DNA from: Asterochloris sp. CNOR1
Lineage: Eukaryota > Chlorophyta > Trebouxiophyceae > Trebouxiales > Trebouxiaceae
Length of the DNA: 64,000 bases
NCBI GenBank assembly: GCA_963969365.1
Contig: OZ017757.1
Location: forward strand, 372,001-436,000
Direction: 5' to 3'
The notes beneath the pieces are model-generated. The model worked only from the letters and a program-made list of their open reading frames with translations, was not told the DNA's origin and made no database searches. The translations under genes and the position numbers were made by a program. This document shows, in pieces, positions 48,901 to 59,890 of this stretch; position 1 is the first letter of the stretch, and each line of letters starts with the position of its first letter.

Positions 48901-49365
48901 AGGAGCACTGCCACGTGGTGTTGCATGCAGGACTGGACAGATGGCTGGCAAAGCTCAGAACGCCTAAACCCAAGTCTTCAAAATTGCCTGCTTGCCGCAT
49001 TCACAACTGCTGCTGAGCAGCCAGGCCTGCTACGATTTGCATGGGTCTCCAAGCAGACTGGGTGCACATTTGTCATGAAAATATTCTGTTGCTATTGTCC
49101 GGCAGCCGCTTGTTTGGGCTCTGCTGACAACTCAAGCAACTCATATGCTGGCTGCCGCACAGATATTGCTCCGGGCACAGGCAATGGCGGCGGCTGCCAA
49201 GACCACTGTGCTGGTGGCCAGTCTGTACTGCTCTCACTGCAGACAGCTCTGCAGAGCTACTACTCAGATCATGCTGGAGCAGCCCTCACCTGCGCTGCCA
49301 CCGCCAATCGTGAACAGGTCGTAGTCATAGGAGTGTGAGGGGCCATCACCATTTGCTGCTGCTAC
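42996..49365 (-). CDS. GR: Glutathione reductase, first exon not located
   Basis: This NADPH-dependent flavoenzyme reduces glutathione disulfide. Eleven exons join in phase into 487 residues: 49290-49365, 48799-48834, 48352-48511, 47698-47881, 47317-47429, 47000-47192, 46149-46286, 45181-45338, 44380-44517, 43616-43739, 42996-43139. It contains the FAD loop [12 protein letters not shown], the redox disulfide [21 protein letters not shown], the second dinucleotide fold [37 protein letters not shown], and the C-terminal interface motif [10 protein letters not shown] with the catalytic His. It is complete from the FAD fold to the stop. The first listed exon starts at an acceptor, so a 5' exon with the start codon, and any transit peptide, lies upstream and is unplaced. 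The intron after 47000 uses a GC donor. Confidence 0.93.
45011..45200 (-). repeat. Exact 63-bp triplication across a glutathione reductase exon end
   Basis: CTCTCACCCATAGAGGTGC starts at 45048, 45111 and 45174, exactly 63 bp apart. Each unit contains the exon end ([10 protein letters not shown] on the minus strand), the GTGAGAG donor and about 30 bp of intron (GCTAGCA(G/C)AGCTGC). Only the unit at 45174 is joined to the rest of the exon. Near identity of the units means this is recent. Confidence 0.9.
46361..46400 (-). repeat. Copy of acceptor and 5' end of glutathione reductase exon 46149-46286
   Basis: TGCTCTGCTTGGT...CACCTGCAG near 46365-46391 repeats TGCTCTGCTTGGTTACCTGCAG at the true exon start, about 95 bp away in the upstream intron. 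Confidence 0.65.
47403..47610 (-). repeat. Tandem units of about 92 bp repeating the acceptor of glutathione reductase exon 47317-47429
   Basis: CAAGGATGTGCTGAGCCTGCAG at the true acceptor recurs as CAAGGATGCCTCAGCCTGCAG near 47500 and as TGGCATTCTCAGCCGGCA near 47590. They are separated by a shared spacer with CTTCAAGCTC and GGCAAGCCTGTGGTGGCA. Confidence 0.8.
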
Positions 49366-50243
49366 CTGCACACCACATGAGGCAGCACAGGTGAATGAGC
49401 TTGCTGTCTGCTCAGCCTACAGCTCGCCTTCGGCTGCAGCATTACTTTGACAGCTACAATAATATAAGACTGCTGCCTGCATGCCAGCACATGCCTATGC
49501 TCAACATGCTGTGCAGTCATGCTGCTGACTGCAGCGCTGCAGAAGGCAAAGGGCGCACCGCTGTCTTGTGCCTCCTTGAGACCATGTGAGGCCGGCTCCG
49601 CAAGATGGAAAATGTCGCACAGAGGCAGTGGTCTGTGGTGCAGCGGCATGTTCTGTCAGAAACTCATTGCGTTATATTGCAAGACTGATGCAGATGCCCA
49701 GACCAACAGCTGGCTACCTGAGAGGGCAGTGCGGGGTTGGCCAAAGGTTTGGCGCGCCCAGCAGAAGGCGCCTGCATGAAGACAGAGCACTGCATGTGGC
49801 TGAGCTCTGTGCTGCATGAAAATGACAGCATTTTGGTGCCGATCACACATCACTATTCAGCACACAGATCCAGCACCTGGAGAGGAACGAGTAGAGCGAA
49901 TATGGGTGCTAGCTCTGGAGAGAGAGGCTTGCATGCCAGGCTGTAGTGAGTGTATCGCACTGTGGGCTTGCGACAATGGCTGCCTAAAGACAAGCCCACG
50001 TCACCAACAACTGGGGCATTTGCCGAGAAGGCAAGTGCCTAGCCTTTCACTCGAAAACCGGTCAGGAGCTTACTGTACTGAGCGTAGCGTTTAACCATTG
50101 AGAGAGACCCCAAGGACTGAGCACTGTTCAACATGGCAGGCCGGGTGTCCAAGTGAGGGCATGCATATCCTTGATGCAGTGCTGCATGCATTGCTGAGCT
50201 GCTGTGATCCCTGCCCTGGTGCCGCAGGTGTGCTTGGGGCCTC
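49366..50243. promoter_or_regulatory. Divergent region holding glutathione reductase 5' end
   Basis: The region between the first placed glutathione reductase exon (minus) and the ATG at 50244 (plus). It must contain the missing first exon, its intron and both promoters. I could not pick the exon: several short ATG frames exist, none with a clear transit peptide ending in phase 0. Confidence 0.5.
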
Positions 50244-51411
50244 ATGAGGCGCGTTGAGGCAGGAGTGTCGGCGCAGCAGGGGGCCTCAGCCCTCGCCAGG
50301 AGCCTGCCAGGGGCCAGGGGGCTCAGAGTGATTGCAGCAGGCGGTCAGGGGCCTGCGCGGAAGGGAAGCAATCCCGAGGACGCTGGACTGCCTGCTGACC
50401 CCCAGCATACACCGCCAGAGAAGGGAGACTCTCGCCAGCAGACCCCTTCATCCCAGAAGACTAACGATCTGGTAAACGCAATCGCCACCTGATCTTGGGT
50501 ACTTCATGGCAAGTTTTGTTTTGGTGGCTCCGCTGGAAGTTTCCGCGTTGTCTGCTGCAGCTTTCTGCTGCACATGTCCTCAGCACTGCTGTTGCTGGCA
50601 TCGTGGTGTCCAAGGCCCCCACTGCTGGACACACAGTGTCCAGCACTGATACTGCACACAGCAGGCAGCATTGAACACCCACTCCAGGCAGCATTGTGTT
50701 GCGGAGTCAGCCTCACAGGATGTTTGTCCTGCACAAAAACATTGTGGAGCAGACGCGCGGGGCATGCTGCTGCATCTGGCAGAGAGAAGTCATTGATGAA
50801 CATAGCTGAAAGCTCAGGGCTACGCAAAAGAGTGCTCACACGGCTGATGCAGATTCATTGTCGGGATGCAACAATATCAAAGGCAGAAGCACTGCTCCTT
50901 GTGTTGGGCATGAACAGAACATGTGCAGCCAAGCAATGCAGATTGCTGTGCAGAGCTGAAGGATGACAAGGGTATGCTCGTGGCTGCCCAAGCTCTGAGG
51001 TCATGACTTTTTGGCTTTCAGATGAGGAGCGAGGCTACACCTGGCTTAAGCACTGAAGCCTGGAGAGGGGAGCTAGGCAGCCTGCCCACATTTTATGCTT
51101 GAAGGCCGACAAGGCAATGGTACCACCCCTTGTTGTTGCAGGAGAAAGGCAAGGGTGCGCCTGGCACAGGCAAGGATGCACTGAAGCCTGGGGAAGTGCC
51201 CAAGCGTGGCTTTGCCACCAGCAGCGCAGCCCGCGCAGAGGCCGCCAGCCAGCAGAAAGACCCCAAGCGAGACCCTGCCAAAGACAAGAAGTCTGATGAC
51301 CATGTGGCAGACAACCCCCAGCAGCGGCCGGCGTCCCCCTCTGGGCGCCCAGACCCCCACATTTTGAACCCCCAGGAGCCTCAGACGGCTGGTGCAGACC
51401 AGCGCAACTGA
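50244..51411 (+). CDS. Small hydrophilic protein with organelle-type presequence (LEA-like)
   Basis: Two exons, 50244-50471 and 51142-51411, join in phase 0 into 165 residues. The N-terminus (MRRVEAGVSAQQGASALARS, then LPGARGLRVIAAGG) is Arg/Ala/Ser-rich without acidic bias, as in mitochondrial or plastid presequences. The rest is strongly hydrophilic and rich in Lys, Asp, Gln, Pro and Gly (PPEKGDSRQQ, KDPKRDPAKDKKSDDH, ASPSGRPDPH), with no hydrophobic core. It resembles small LEA-type or mitochondrial stress proteins by composition only, with no named domain. A TGTAA lies near 51609. It starts on the opposite strand from glutathione reductase. Confidence 0.6.
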
Positions 51412-52025
51412 GAAATGGGCAGTCGGCTCCACCGCATGCATATGCATGCCATATGGTCTGGCTCTGCTGCAGATGTCCAAGATGGGCCAATCATCTGCGC
51501 CTGGGCACCAGGCACTTCATTCTAGGCAGCCGGCCTGCTGTCCAATCTCCACACACAAAACTGAGACTTTAACATTGAGGTCTGTGAACTCCTGTATCCC
51601 CTGCTGTATGTGTAAAACGAGTCTTCAAGGCTAGCCTGTGCTGCACTGTCTTGCTGAGGAAGCAGGGGCTGCTTGCATGCTCAATTGAGTGTCCCATCAG
51701 GCCCTGTGCGAACCTGGTGGCAGCTCATAGACATAGAGGAGCGCAGAATGCTTCACCTGTACCCAGTCAAGTAGTGTCATGGTGCTCGCCTCGGTGCAGC
51801 AACCAACAGTAGGGAGTGCCAGCAGTGGGTTTATGCGCTTGATATGATGAGTGCCAGAGCGCCAAGCTTGATGGCCCACAGAGAAAGTCCTGCTCGAGGA
51901 GAGTTTCTGCCCTGCCCAGAAACTTTCTAGGATGAATCCAAAAGGGGCAGGGGGTTTGTGCAAGGCTGTCCAGATGCTGTGGACATCTAGAGGTTCGTCA
52001 GGCTGAGCCTCTTACGGTGGCCATA
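51412..52025. other. Intergenic region
   Basis: The 3' flank of the small hydrophilic protein gene and the upstream region of the next plus-strand gene. No gene, RNA or repeat is seen. Confidence 0.5.
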
Positions 52026-53817
52026 ATGCTATTGTGGGTGCTGTTTGCCCTAGGAGCTTGCTTTGCAGCATCTCAGGCCGGTGAGCTCATCTCGAGGCAA
52101 AGGGCTTTTGACATGCCTCATGAGGCTGCTGATCAGCTGGCTCTAGCATGTCTGCAAGTGCCTGCAGGGAGATTGGCCCTATCAGAGGGCAACCGCTGCA
52201 TGGAGCCCTCGCTGCCATCTGGCCACCTCCATGTTGTAGTGGCTGGGTACCTGGAGAAGACATGCTGGAGCCACTGGCTGTTTGATCTCGGACTGACAAA
52301 TGCAGAGGTGTGCTCACCAAATTCTGAGGAAAAAGGTCCCCTGAGGGGTCCATGCCTTGTGCCTGCTGGCCTAGACGAAGTCAGCAGCCTTGTGGGCTTG
52401 GCAGGAGCTCTATGTGCAAAGAGCCAGACCTGGCCAGAGCTCTGCATGCAACATGTGCGTCACATCTGCTGCAGGCTTTTGTCTACAGGAGGGTGCAGAG
52501 CTCTCAGCCCTTCAGGACATGGAGAGGTCCCTGCAGTGTGGTTGTCCATGAGCGCCTGCTCCTGCCCAATCTGGGCAGAGAAGGGGCAGTATTCATGGTC
52601 AGTGGTTCTAGGCAACTGGACCCATGGAAGCTCTACTGTCACTGCAGCAGGCAAGGACGGGTTAGGTATTGACTCGCAGCCTCCACGTGCAGGACTGGGT
52701 GGTGGAGCATTGGGACAAGATGCCACGCTATGGTGAGGGCAGCTCCTGGGCTGCTGCCCTGCTATGCTTGCCCTTGGGCATGGTCAAGCATGTCCATTTG
52801 TAGCACAGCTGGCTGTTGGCTTGTGCCTGTAGCAAGCTCAGCCTGCAGGGCATCCTCTCTTGTTAAATTCCAAACCCTGCTTGCAGTCCTCCTTCAGCAT
52901 GGGCATGGGCCAGGGAGCTGGCATGGCCACTGCGAGGTGCGTGCTCGCCCGCTGTGTGCAAGACATCAGGGCTGGCAACAAGGCGACAGCATGCTGTGTC
53001 TGGCACTGCCAACTGCAAGCAGCAGTCTGCATTAGGTCTGTCGCTGGCTGACAGCTGCTGCGTTCCCGCTGCTCCCACCTGCCAGGCGCCACTTGCAGCC
53101 AAAGTTAGGTGATGTCTGACTTTGCAGGCTGTCTTTGGGCGTGCCAGGCTCTTCTATGCGGCTGCTGCCAGGGCGGATCATGCACACGCGTGGATCAGGC
53201 AGCATCCGGTGACACTGAGCTCTGATGTGACAGGGGAGGGAATCCAAAGTGGCCACATAGCCAGCGCCGCCATCAAGCCTCTGGGCAGGCGGCGCAGCCT
53301 GGGCATGAGCGAGCACAGGCAGAGGGCGGTGGATGCCTGCGAGGCCTTGAAGATCAAGTGGAGTGTACACCAGAGGGCACAGACCATGTTCTGGTCATGT
53401 TGCGCCAATGCAATTGCTCCCACTAAGTTCCTTCGGGATCACTGGACCTTGGGGATGTTTGAGGAGCTGCGCGAGCTAATGCTGACAGACTTTGGTGACG
53501 AGACTGACAATGGCATCGCTACGCACTGTCTGGAGTACCCCATCTTCCAATACCTGGACTCAGGGTAGGCACTGTTATGAAAAACACACACAAAGCAGAT
53601 TGTGGGGCCCATGCAGATTGTCAGAGCTGGATGTGCGTGTTGCAGGTACCAACCACAGGACTTTGAGGCAAGAGAGATTGAGTATGCCAATGGCACGAAA
53701 GTCACACTGCCAACTTGGAAGGTGCGCATGGTGGAATTCTATCGCGACAGTACTCAACTGGGCCGCACCCTGAATGTTTCTAGGTGCTTGGACCAACAGC
53801 TTAACCACCTTTGTTGA
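52026..53817 (+). CDS. Secretory-pathway protein of unknown family
   Basis: The ATG at 52026 opens a classic signal peptide (MLLWVLFALGACFAASQAG), followed at once by a possible GTGAGC donor. Downstream exons join in phase: 52612-52650 (GC donor), 52693-52732, 52887-52936, 53128-53564 and 53646-53817. They read EALLSLQQ, DWVVEHWDKMPRY, GSWHGHCE, GRARLFYAAAARAD, HRQRAVDACEALKIKW, FLRDHWTLGMFEELRELM and HCLEYPIFQYLDSG. The last exon reads YANGTKVTLPTW and ends in DQQLNHLC. NGT and NVS could be N-glycosylation sites. I do not recognise the fold. The aromatic-rich C-terminal half resembles lumenal enzymes in style only. The link between the signal peptide and the exon at 52612 is not proven. Confidence 0.5.
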
Positions 53818-54442
53818 ACATGTGCTCTGAGGTGCTGATCAGCAGGGCAGTGTAGCTTTAGACGCCGGCGCACTGATTGAAGGTGTCTGTACATGCATGC
53901 ACCATAAACAGCATCTTGTTGGGCTAAAGCCCTTATGCCAATGAATTCTCCTCACAGGCATGTTGATATATGTGCGCCAGCCATCTGTGCCTGGCATGAC
54001 ATTTGGGCAGCTTGGCTGCCACTTGCTGATTACAATGTAACGGCCTTGTGGCATGCAAATCAAGCTGGCAGTGCATTCTCAGCCTCCTTGATGACATGCT
54101 CATCAGGGCTGTGTAGCATGCTAACCCCCACCTGCTGCGTGCACCGCCTTATTGCAGCAGTACACCAGGGCACTTGCATGCAGAAGCACAAATGACCACG
54201 TCTGCTGCACAGCAGTGGCAAGCTCCATGATCAGAAACCCAGCAAACGCATCAGGACCTGGTTATTGCTGAACTCAATTGACATCAAAGGCCTGAAATAC
54301 ATCGTGGACATATACAGACAAACAGAGATAAGGTACACCGGCTTGCTCACAGGCTGGCAATAAATTAAGTGTTGAGGGACGGGGTTGAGAAGTGTTCAGG
54401 CTTTCATCGTGCACTGAGTATGCTACGTAGCAGGCATGCATT
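53818..54442. other. Convergent intergenic region
   Basis: Space between the end of the secretory-pathway gene and the 3' end of the minus-strand recombinase. A TGTAA lies near 54036. No gene is seen. Confidence 0.5.
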
Positions 54443-57400
54443 TCAAGTTGGTGCTGACACTGCTGCAGCTGCTGCAGCCTTCTGTGCAGCCTTGGCTTTA
54501 CGGTGCTCTCTCACAATCTGTTTGACATAGGTGGTGACAGGCTTGCCATTCGCCTCCCGGCTTGCATCCAGCTGAGCTATTATTCTGTTGGGAGACCTGA
54601 CAGTGTGCGTCTCCTGTGCAATTTTGTCTGCTCTGGCAGACACCTCGGCTACAAAGGCCTTGAAATTCTCCCACTGCTTGTTGTAGTTCTGTGTCTCCTT
54701 TGCATTGCGGCCCTTGCGCCACCTGTTCTTGCTTGCGACCTCCAGGCCGACCAGTGACGGTCTGCCGTTGATGCCCTTGTTCATCAGGTCCCACACCTGC
54801 TGGAGGCTGGCCAAGCTACTCAGGCTTGGGAAGGGCCTCTGGTGAACGTCAGGTGCAGCCACCTCTGCTGGCAGCATTTCTGCCGGCACAGCACTGGGGG
54901 CTGCCGGCACAGCACAGGCTGCTGCGGCAGCAGGCCATGCCTGCTGCCCTGCCTCCACGGCAGCTCTCTGAGCAATCTGTGCAGCCTGTGCAACGTCCAG
55001 CCCAGCAGCAACAAGGGCAGCAGCCACAGTGGACGCCACTGTGGCAACCTGGTCTCTAGTGCCAGGAGCTGTGGCAGCTGTAGCACTCTGCGAAGCTGCT
55101 TGCAGCCTGGTTGCTGCCAACGGCGCAGCGTGCTCAGGACAAAGCTGTGCCGCACACTTTGCTGGGAGCATGCGGTTTGCTGCCAGCTGCTGAGCTGCCA
55201 GCACAACTGCCCTGGGAGCCCTGGGCCCCTCCTCAGACTTGCCATCTGACTCGGCCTCTGGCTCGGGGCGGCGGGGTGGGCGGCGCCGTGCTCCCTCTGG
55301 TCGGCGCCCTATCAGCTGCTGCTGTCTCCTGGGCTGCACAGCACTTTGCCAGCTCCCTGGCTGCCCTGACATCCTCAGCAGGGGCAGGCTGGGCCAGGGG
55401 CTTCCCCTGGTGATCTGCCTCTGCTTCAGCTGCCTCACGCTGCAGCTGCTTAAGGGCAGCCTCGTGCTCAGCAATGTCCTTGTCTGCAGGAGTCACAGCA
55501 CATCAGTGCTGGGCTGACAGTGTGGTTCCAATCAGGCAGGTGTTCCGCGGTCACAGCCCATGCCAGCCATGTGATGGACAGCAGTGTAAAGCTGCAACCC
55601 ACAGGAACACAGCACCGCCATCAGAGCTGCACAAGCTGGTGCCACACAGGGAGGATCCAGCAAGCATGTGAGCGCACCCATGGCAGCACTAGGTGCGCCT
55701 CATCTCCTGCCGGGCCTCCTCGGCCGCAGATTCGAGGGTGGCCTGCTGTGCCAGGGTGGGCCTGCCTTGCCCCAGCTGCCCCTGCAGCCGGTTTCACTGC
55801 TGCATGATGCCCTGCAGGTGCTCTCTTCGCACCAGCGTTTGGCGTTGGTGCTCCTCCATCTTGCTCAGGAGCCGGTCTGCCATGCATACCTCTCCATCAT
55901 GAGTTCATGGTGCAGGCAAGGCCTGTACCGCTCGTAGTACCTGCTCGCCCTCCTGGCCTGGTTTTCATTCATGAGCCTCCTGCACAGGTAGGGAGTGTGG
56001 CTCACCAGCTCAAGACTGCAGGCCCTGCAAGTGCCAGGCAGCAACTGGCCTTACACTTGCTGCGGGCTCAGCATTGTTGCCCTCGTCAATGTTGCTCATG
56101 TGCTGTGCTGTGCTGTCGTGTGCGCAGAAATCTGCGCTTGGTTCCATCGACTGTGGCAGGACAGCAGCCATGCAAGCAGGCAGAACATCTGTTCATGGAA
56201 GCTATAGGAGGGGCACTCGCAGCAGCATAATTGGGCAATTGCACCATGAGCGCTTGAGCTCACAGAAAGGTCTCCGAACAGAGCAGCAGCTGGTGCACAG
56301 CATGCTCTGGGTAGAGCAGTGCCGGGCCGTCTGCTGCGTCCTGGATGACGCAGCACGCCAGGAAGCGGAGCACCTGAGGCAAGGCCACCATGGACGGCCC
56401 CACATCAGTCCCCAGTGCCTTCACCTGCAGGCAGAATAAATTGATTTGATTCTCTGAGATGATTTTACACAGCTTCATGCAGCCTTCAGCACAATGCAGC
56501 AGAACTTTGCTTGCCCTGGCCTGTTGCAGCTTTGGGTATCAAAAAAGCATGAACAGCGACTTGATTTGGGCAGCTGCAAGCAGCAGTGGCAGCCGCACAC
56601 CCTTGTCTCCAGCACTTCAAGCTCAGAGAAGACAAGGAGCAGCAGCTCCTCTGGGATGTCAACAGGGAAGCGCTCGTGCCAGAAGGCTTTTGTGAACCCC
56701 TTTGGGAATCTGCCCCAGGCCAGTTTGCAGCTGCCAGCAAGGGTGCCTTGAAGAAGGGGACGTGACCCCTGGCGATGGCCTCCTGTGGCCAGTGCCCCAT
56801 GCGGTGCATGGCCTGCAAGCAGGAGGCTCTGTTAGTCGTGGTTACAAGCACTGCTGCAAGCAAACTGGCGCTGGACGTGGCCACAGCCCCTCTGCAGGCT
56901 CACAACTACATGCATCAGCCGGAGTACATAGTTTATGAACAGCCCCTCAGCAAGCACAATGTTTAGCAAAAGGACCGCCCAGCTGGTGTGATGCTGCCCT
57001 GAGAGCTCTGCATGTAATTTTGCTTATCCACAGATGCAGGGCAACAGCTCCAAGGTCACTCTCATTGTCACGCCTGCACAAATGCCTTCAAAGGGCAGCA
57101 CACATGTTGCTGCAACTCCTAGCCCCTTGGCAGGAACTGCAATGCAGGCCATGGCCCAGCTCACCCACTCTTCAGCGCCGGCCGGTTTCATACCGCTGGC
57201 ACTCAGCAGCCTGAACGCCCGCGTCATGTTTCTGCAGCTGACATCGTCATCCTTGAAGATGCGGTGAACAGCCTCAAGGTGGGCCCTGTAGGTGATGTTC
57301 TGGTAAGGATTGTTGGCGGGCCACAGGGCCACCTTGTTCCAATGAACTTGCTCCCGGGGATCAGGAAGGGGGACCTGCACAAGCATGTGCAGCTCTCCCA

Positions 57401-59887
57401 ACACAGCCTTGCTGTCACCTGTGCGACTGCCGTCCACTGCCCACTGAAGCCCTCACCATGGGTGCAGCCTGCAGGTCTAGCATAGCTAGCCTGGGGCCAG
57501 CTGCCATGCTGAGTGACCCACACAGACATGCACGCACCAACACCATCAGCGCATGCAGCTGTAGTGTTTCTCATGCCAGGGTACGCCAGCTACAAGGAAG
57601 CAGGGCCACACGATGCAGCATGCTATCCTGTAACCACGCTATGAGGCTGTGCACGTAAGCAGCGCACAGTCTGCAGCTTTTGTGCGGCACTAGTCACCTT
57701 TTGGAGTTGATAGCGCCTGCACAGATGTCGGCCAGTGGCCGACAAGCCACAAAGGACTGGATCCTTGTTCCTGGTCGCCCCCATGTACGTCAGGGGCCTC
57801 CTTGTCAGTCTTGCCGGTGGTCATCGCCACAGGCAGGACCTCACACTGACTGGGGCCTGCAGGGGCAATATCTTATTTAAGGCTGTCTCTGCAGGCCCTG
57901 AGAGGGGAGAGCAAGCTATTGGGGGGTGCGGGCGTTCAGCCAGCTGGCACCAGGAGTCGGCCTCATGTGGTGGCCACCTGTAGCTAACGACTGGCACGCT
58001 GCTGGCATCTTTTAAGGGCTGCAGACCTGCTGGATGCCCTCATCCGCAAAAGCAAACCACGACGCATCACATTAAGCAGGGCTGCACAATCAGTCTTGCT
58101 GTTTAGGCATTGAGGCTGACAGCTGTCAGTCACGCCAAGGCACTCACCAATATTGATGACTGGCGTGGGTGGGCACAGATGCGGCAGGAGGGTGTGCCGC
58201 ATGTCATCTGATCTGCTGAGGCATGCCATTCCCAGCAACATCCAGCTGAGGTCTCTGTCACCGGATGCTGTGTTCTGCCTGAACAAGCCCTCTGCCACGT
58301 CGGTCAGCTGCTCTTTGCTGAGCACATCCACAGTGCCATCCTGGGGGTCGGCCACCCCCCCAGGGCGCCCGCGCTGCTCCTTACAGGCCGCCAAGATAGT
58401 CTTGTACACTGCTTCGTACCTCTCATACTCCAGCAGGTCAGGTCTCTGCACCGCAGAACGCTTGCTCAGGTCTAACAGTCAACAGCTGAGCCCTGGCGCT
58501 AGAGACAGCCAGGGTGACACCTCACAGCTGCACATCCACTAGCACCCTCTGGCCCACACTCACCAGGTTATGCGGGTGTTGGGAGTTGCGTAGGTCATTC
58601 TTGTACCTTGTTTGCAGTGCTTAATGCACTGAAGCAAATGCAGAGAGCCCCTGCAGTCAGCATGCAGTGGTCTGAATGAGGGCCCCGCCCTGCATACATC
58701 CAAGCTCTCAAGCTGTGCTTGCATCAAGTCTGCATGCAAGGCGCTTCAGAAAGGAAACAGATCTGCTCACCAGCACAGCTGCCTTCCGCTTGTACGTGTA
58801 GCCTGGCATGTTGTGCCCCACCCAGCTCAGATACAGGTGTGCCTGGAGTGGACCGTCTCGATGATGCAGGCTGTCTTTGAGAGGCACTTGGCGTATGGTG
58901 CCAGGCTCAATGTCTGGGTCTTCGCCACCGTGGTGGTGCCTGAACCACTGCAGCAGGCAACCGTGCAGAAGTCAGCATCGCATTGCTGGCTGGCAGGATG
59001 CCATTGAGCTGAGGTGACAGCTGCGTGTCAGTCAGCTGTGAGCACTAGAAAGTCAACTCATACTTGTTGTCCTGGCTTGTGTACTGCTTCATGGTGTTGG
59101 GCCCAACAGCAGCCTTGGCTTGCACAATGCTTGCAGTTGCATGGTTGCTCCGCCTGCAAAGCACGCCAGAAGGTCATGAGGTGCTGAAGCATGCACAGAG
59201 CCCGCAGGAGAGTCAGAAGGCAGACAACTGATCAAGCAGGGCACTGACCGTCTGACATCCCGCTCCTCTGGTCTGTCTCCATCTGTGCCTGGACTGCCAG
59301 CAGCGTCAAGCCTGTCCTCATCACCAGCAACCTGTCCACCAGGCACCCCTGCAGCACGTGCTCGCTATGAGGTTTGTCTCCCTCTCTCTGCAGAGCAAGC
59401 AGGCATGCTAAGGCCTTCGCCCACATGCAGGGCAGCCATGGCATCTACCTAGCAGGGATGAGTGAGGTCTGGGCTTCCTGCCTCGTGTTCGCCTACGCTT
59501 CCTGGGTGGGCTGGGCAGTGGACTGAGGCCTCCGCAGGGGGGGCTGGGTTCAGCACTGCTGAGCATATCCGGGCTGCAGACGTCTGGGCCGGAAAGGCTA
59601 AACAGGCTGGATGGGCTGGGTTCGGCACTGCTGGGCTGCTTCTGGCTGCAAAGGCTTGGCCTGGACAGGCCTGCTGGGCTGGATAGGTAGGCTGGGCTGG
59701 ACAGACATGGGCTGGACAGACATGGGCTGGACAGACACGGGCTTGACGAGTAAATGCTGGACGAGTACACGCTGGAAGAGTACAGGCTGGACAGTCCTGT
59801 GCTGGACAGATCTGGGTCTAACATCTCCCTTGGGCACACTGTTTGCCTGACCATCGTTGACTGTGTCAAACTTGGCCATTCTGCCAC
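54443..59887 (-). mobile_element. Crypton-like tyrosine-recombinase gene with GCR1_C-like C-terminus, decayed or only partly resolved
   Basis: Segments follow the order of Crypton-type tyrosine recombinases. There is a Ser/Pro-rich N-terminus with an NLS-like KRRRTRGRK (59.4-59.9 kb), then a core-binding region with VGPNTMKQYTSQDNKYE (about 59.1 kb) and RYKNDLRNSQHPHN (58.6 kb). The catalytic part has LLGMACLSRSDDMR (58.2 kb), VAMTTGKTDK and MGATRNKDPVLCGL (57.8 kb), PDPREQVHWNKVALWP and CRNMTRAFRLLSASGM (57.2-57.4 kb), then RMGHWPQEAIARGHV and FWHERFPVDIPEELL (56.6-56.8 kb). VLRFLACCVIQDAA follows, then coiled coils. The C-terminus has VWDLMNKGINGRPSL and RWRKGRNAKE, like the GCR1_C DNA-binding domain. 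The frame changes within the 57.8 and 56.7 kb segments, and the usual nucleophile tyrosine after the GHW motif is not evident. It may be a decayed transposon or a domesticated gene. No terminal repeats were found. Confidence 0.7.
59640..59825 (-). repeat. 15-bp minisatellite in the N-terminal part of the recombinase gene
   Basis: The unit CTGGACAGACATGGG repeats about ten times, with three units near 59696-59745 almost identical. As 15 is a multiple of three, several frames stay open across it and give five-residue repeats (for example SSPCL on the minus strand). Confidence 0.85.
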
Positions 59888-59890
59888 TTA

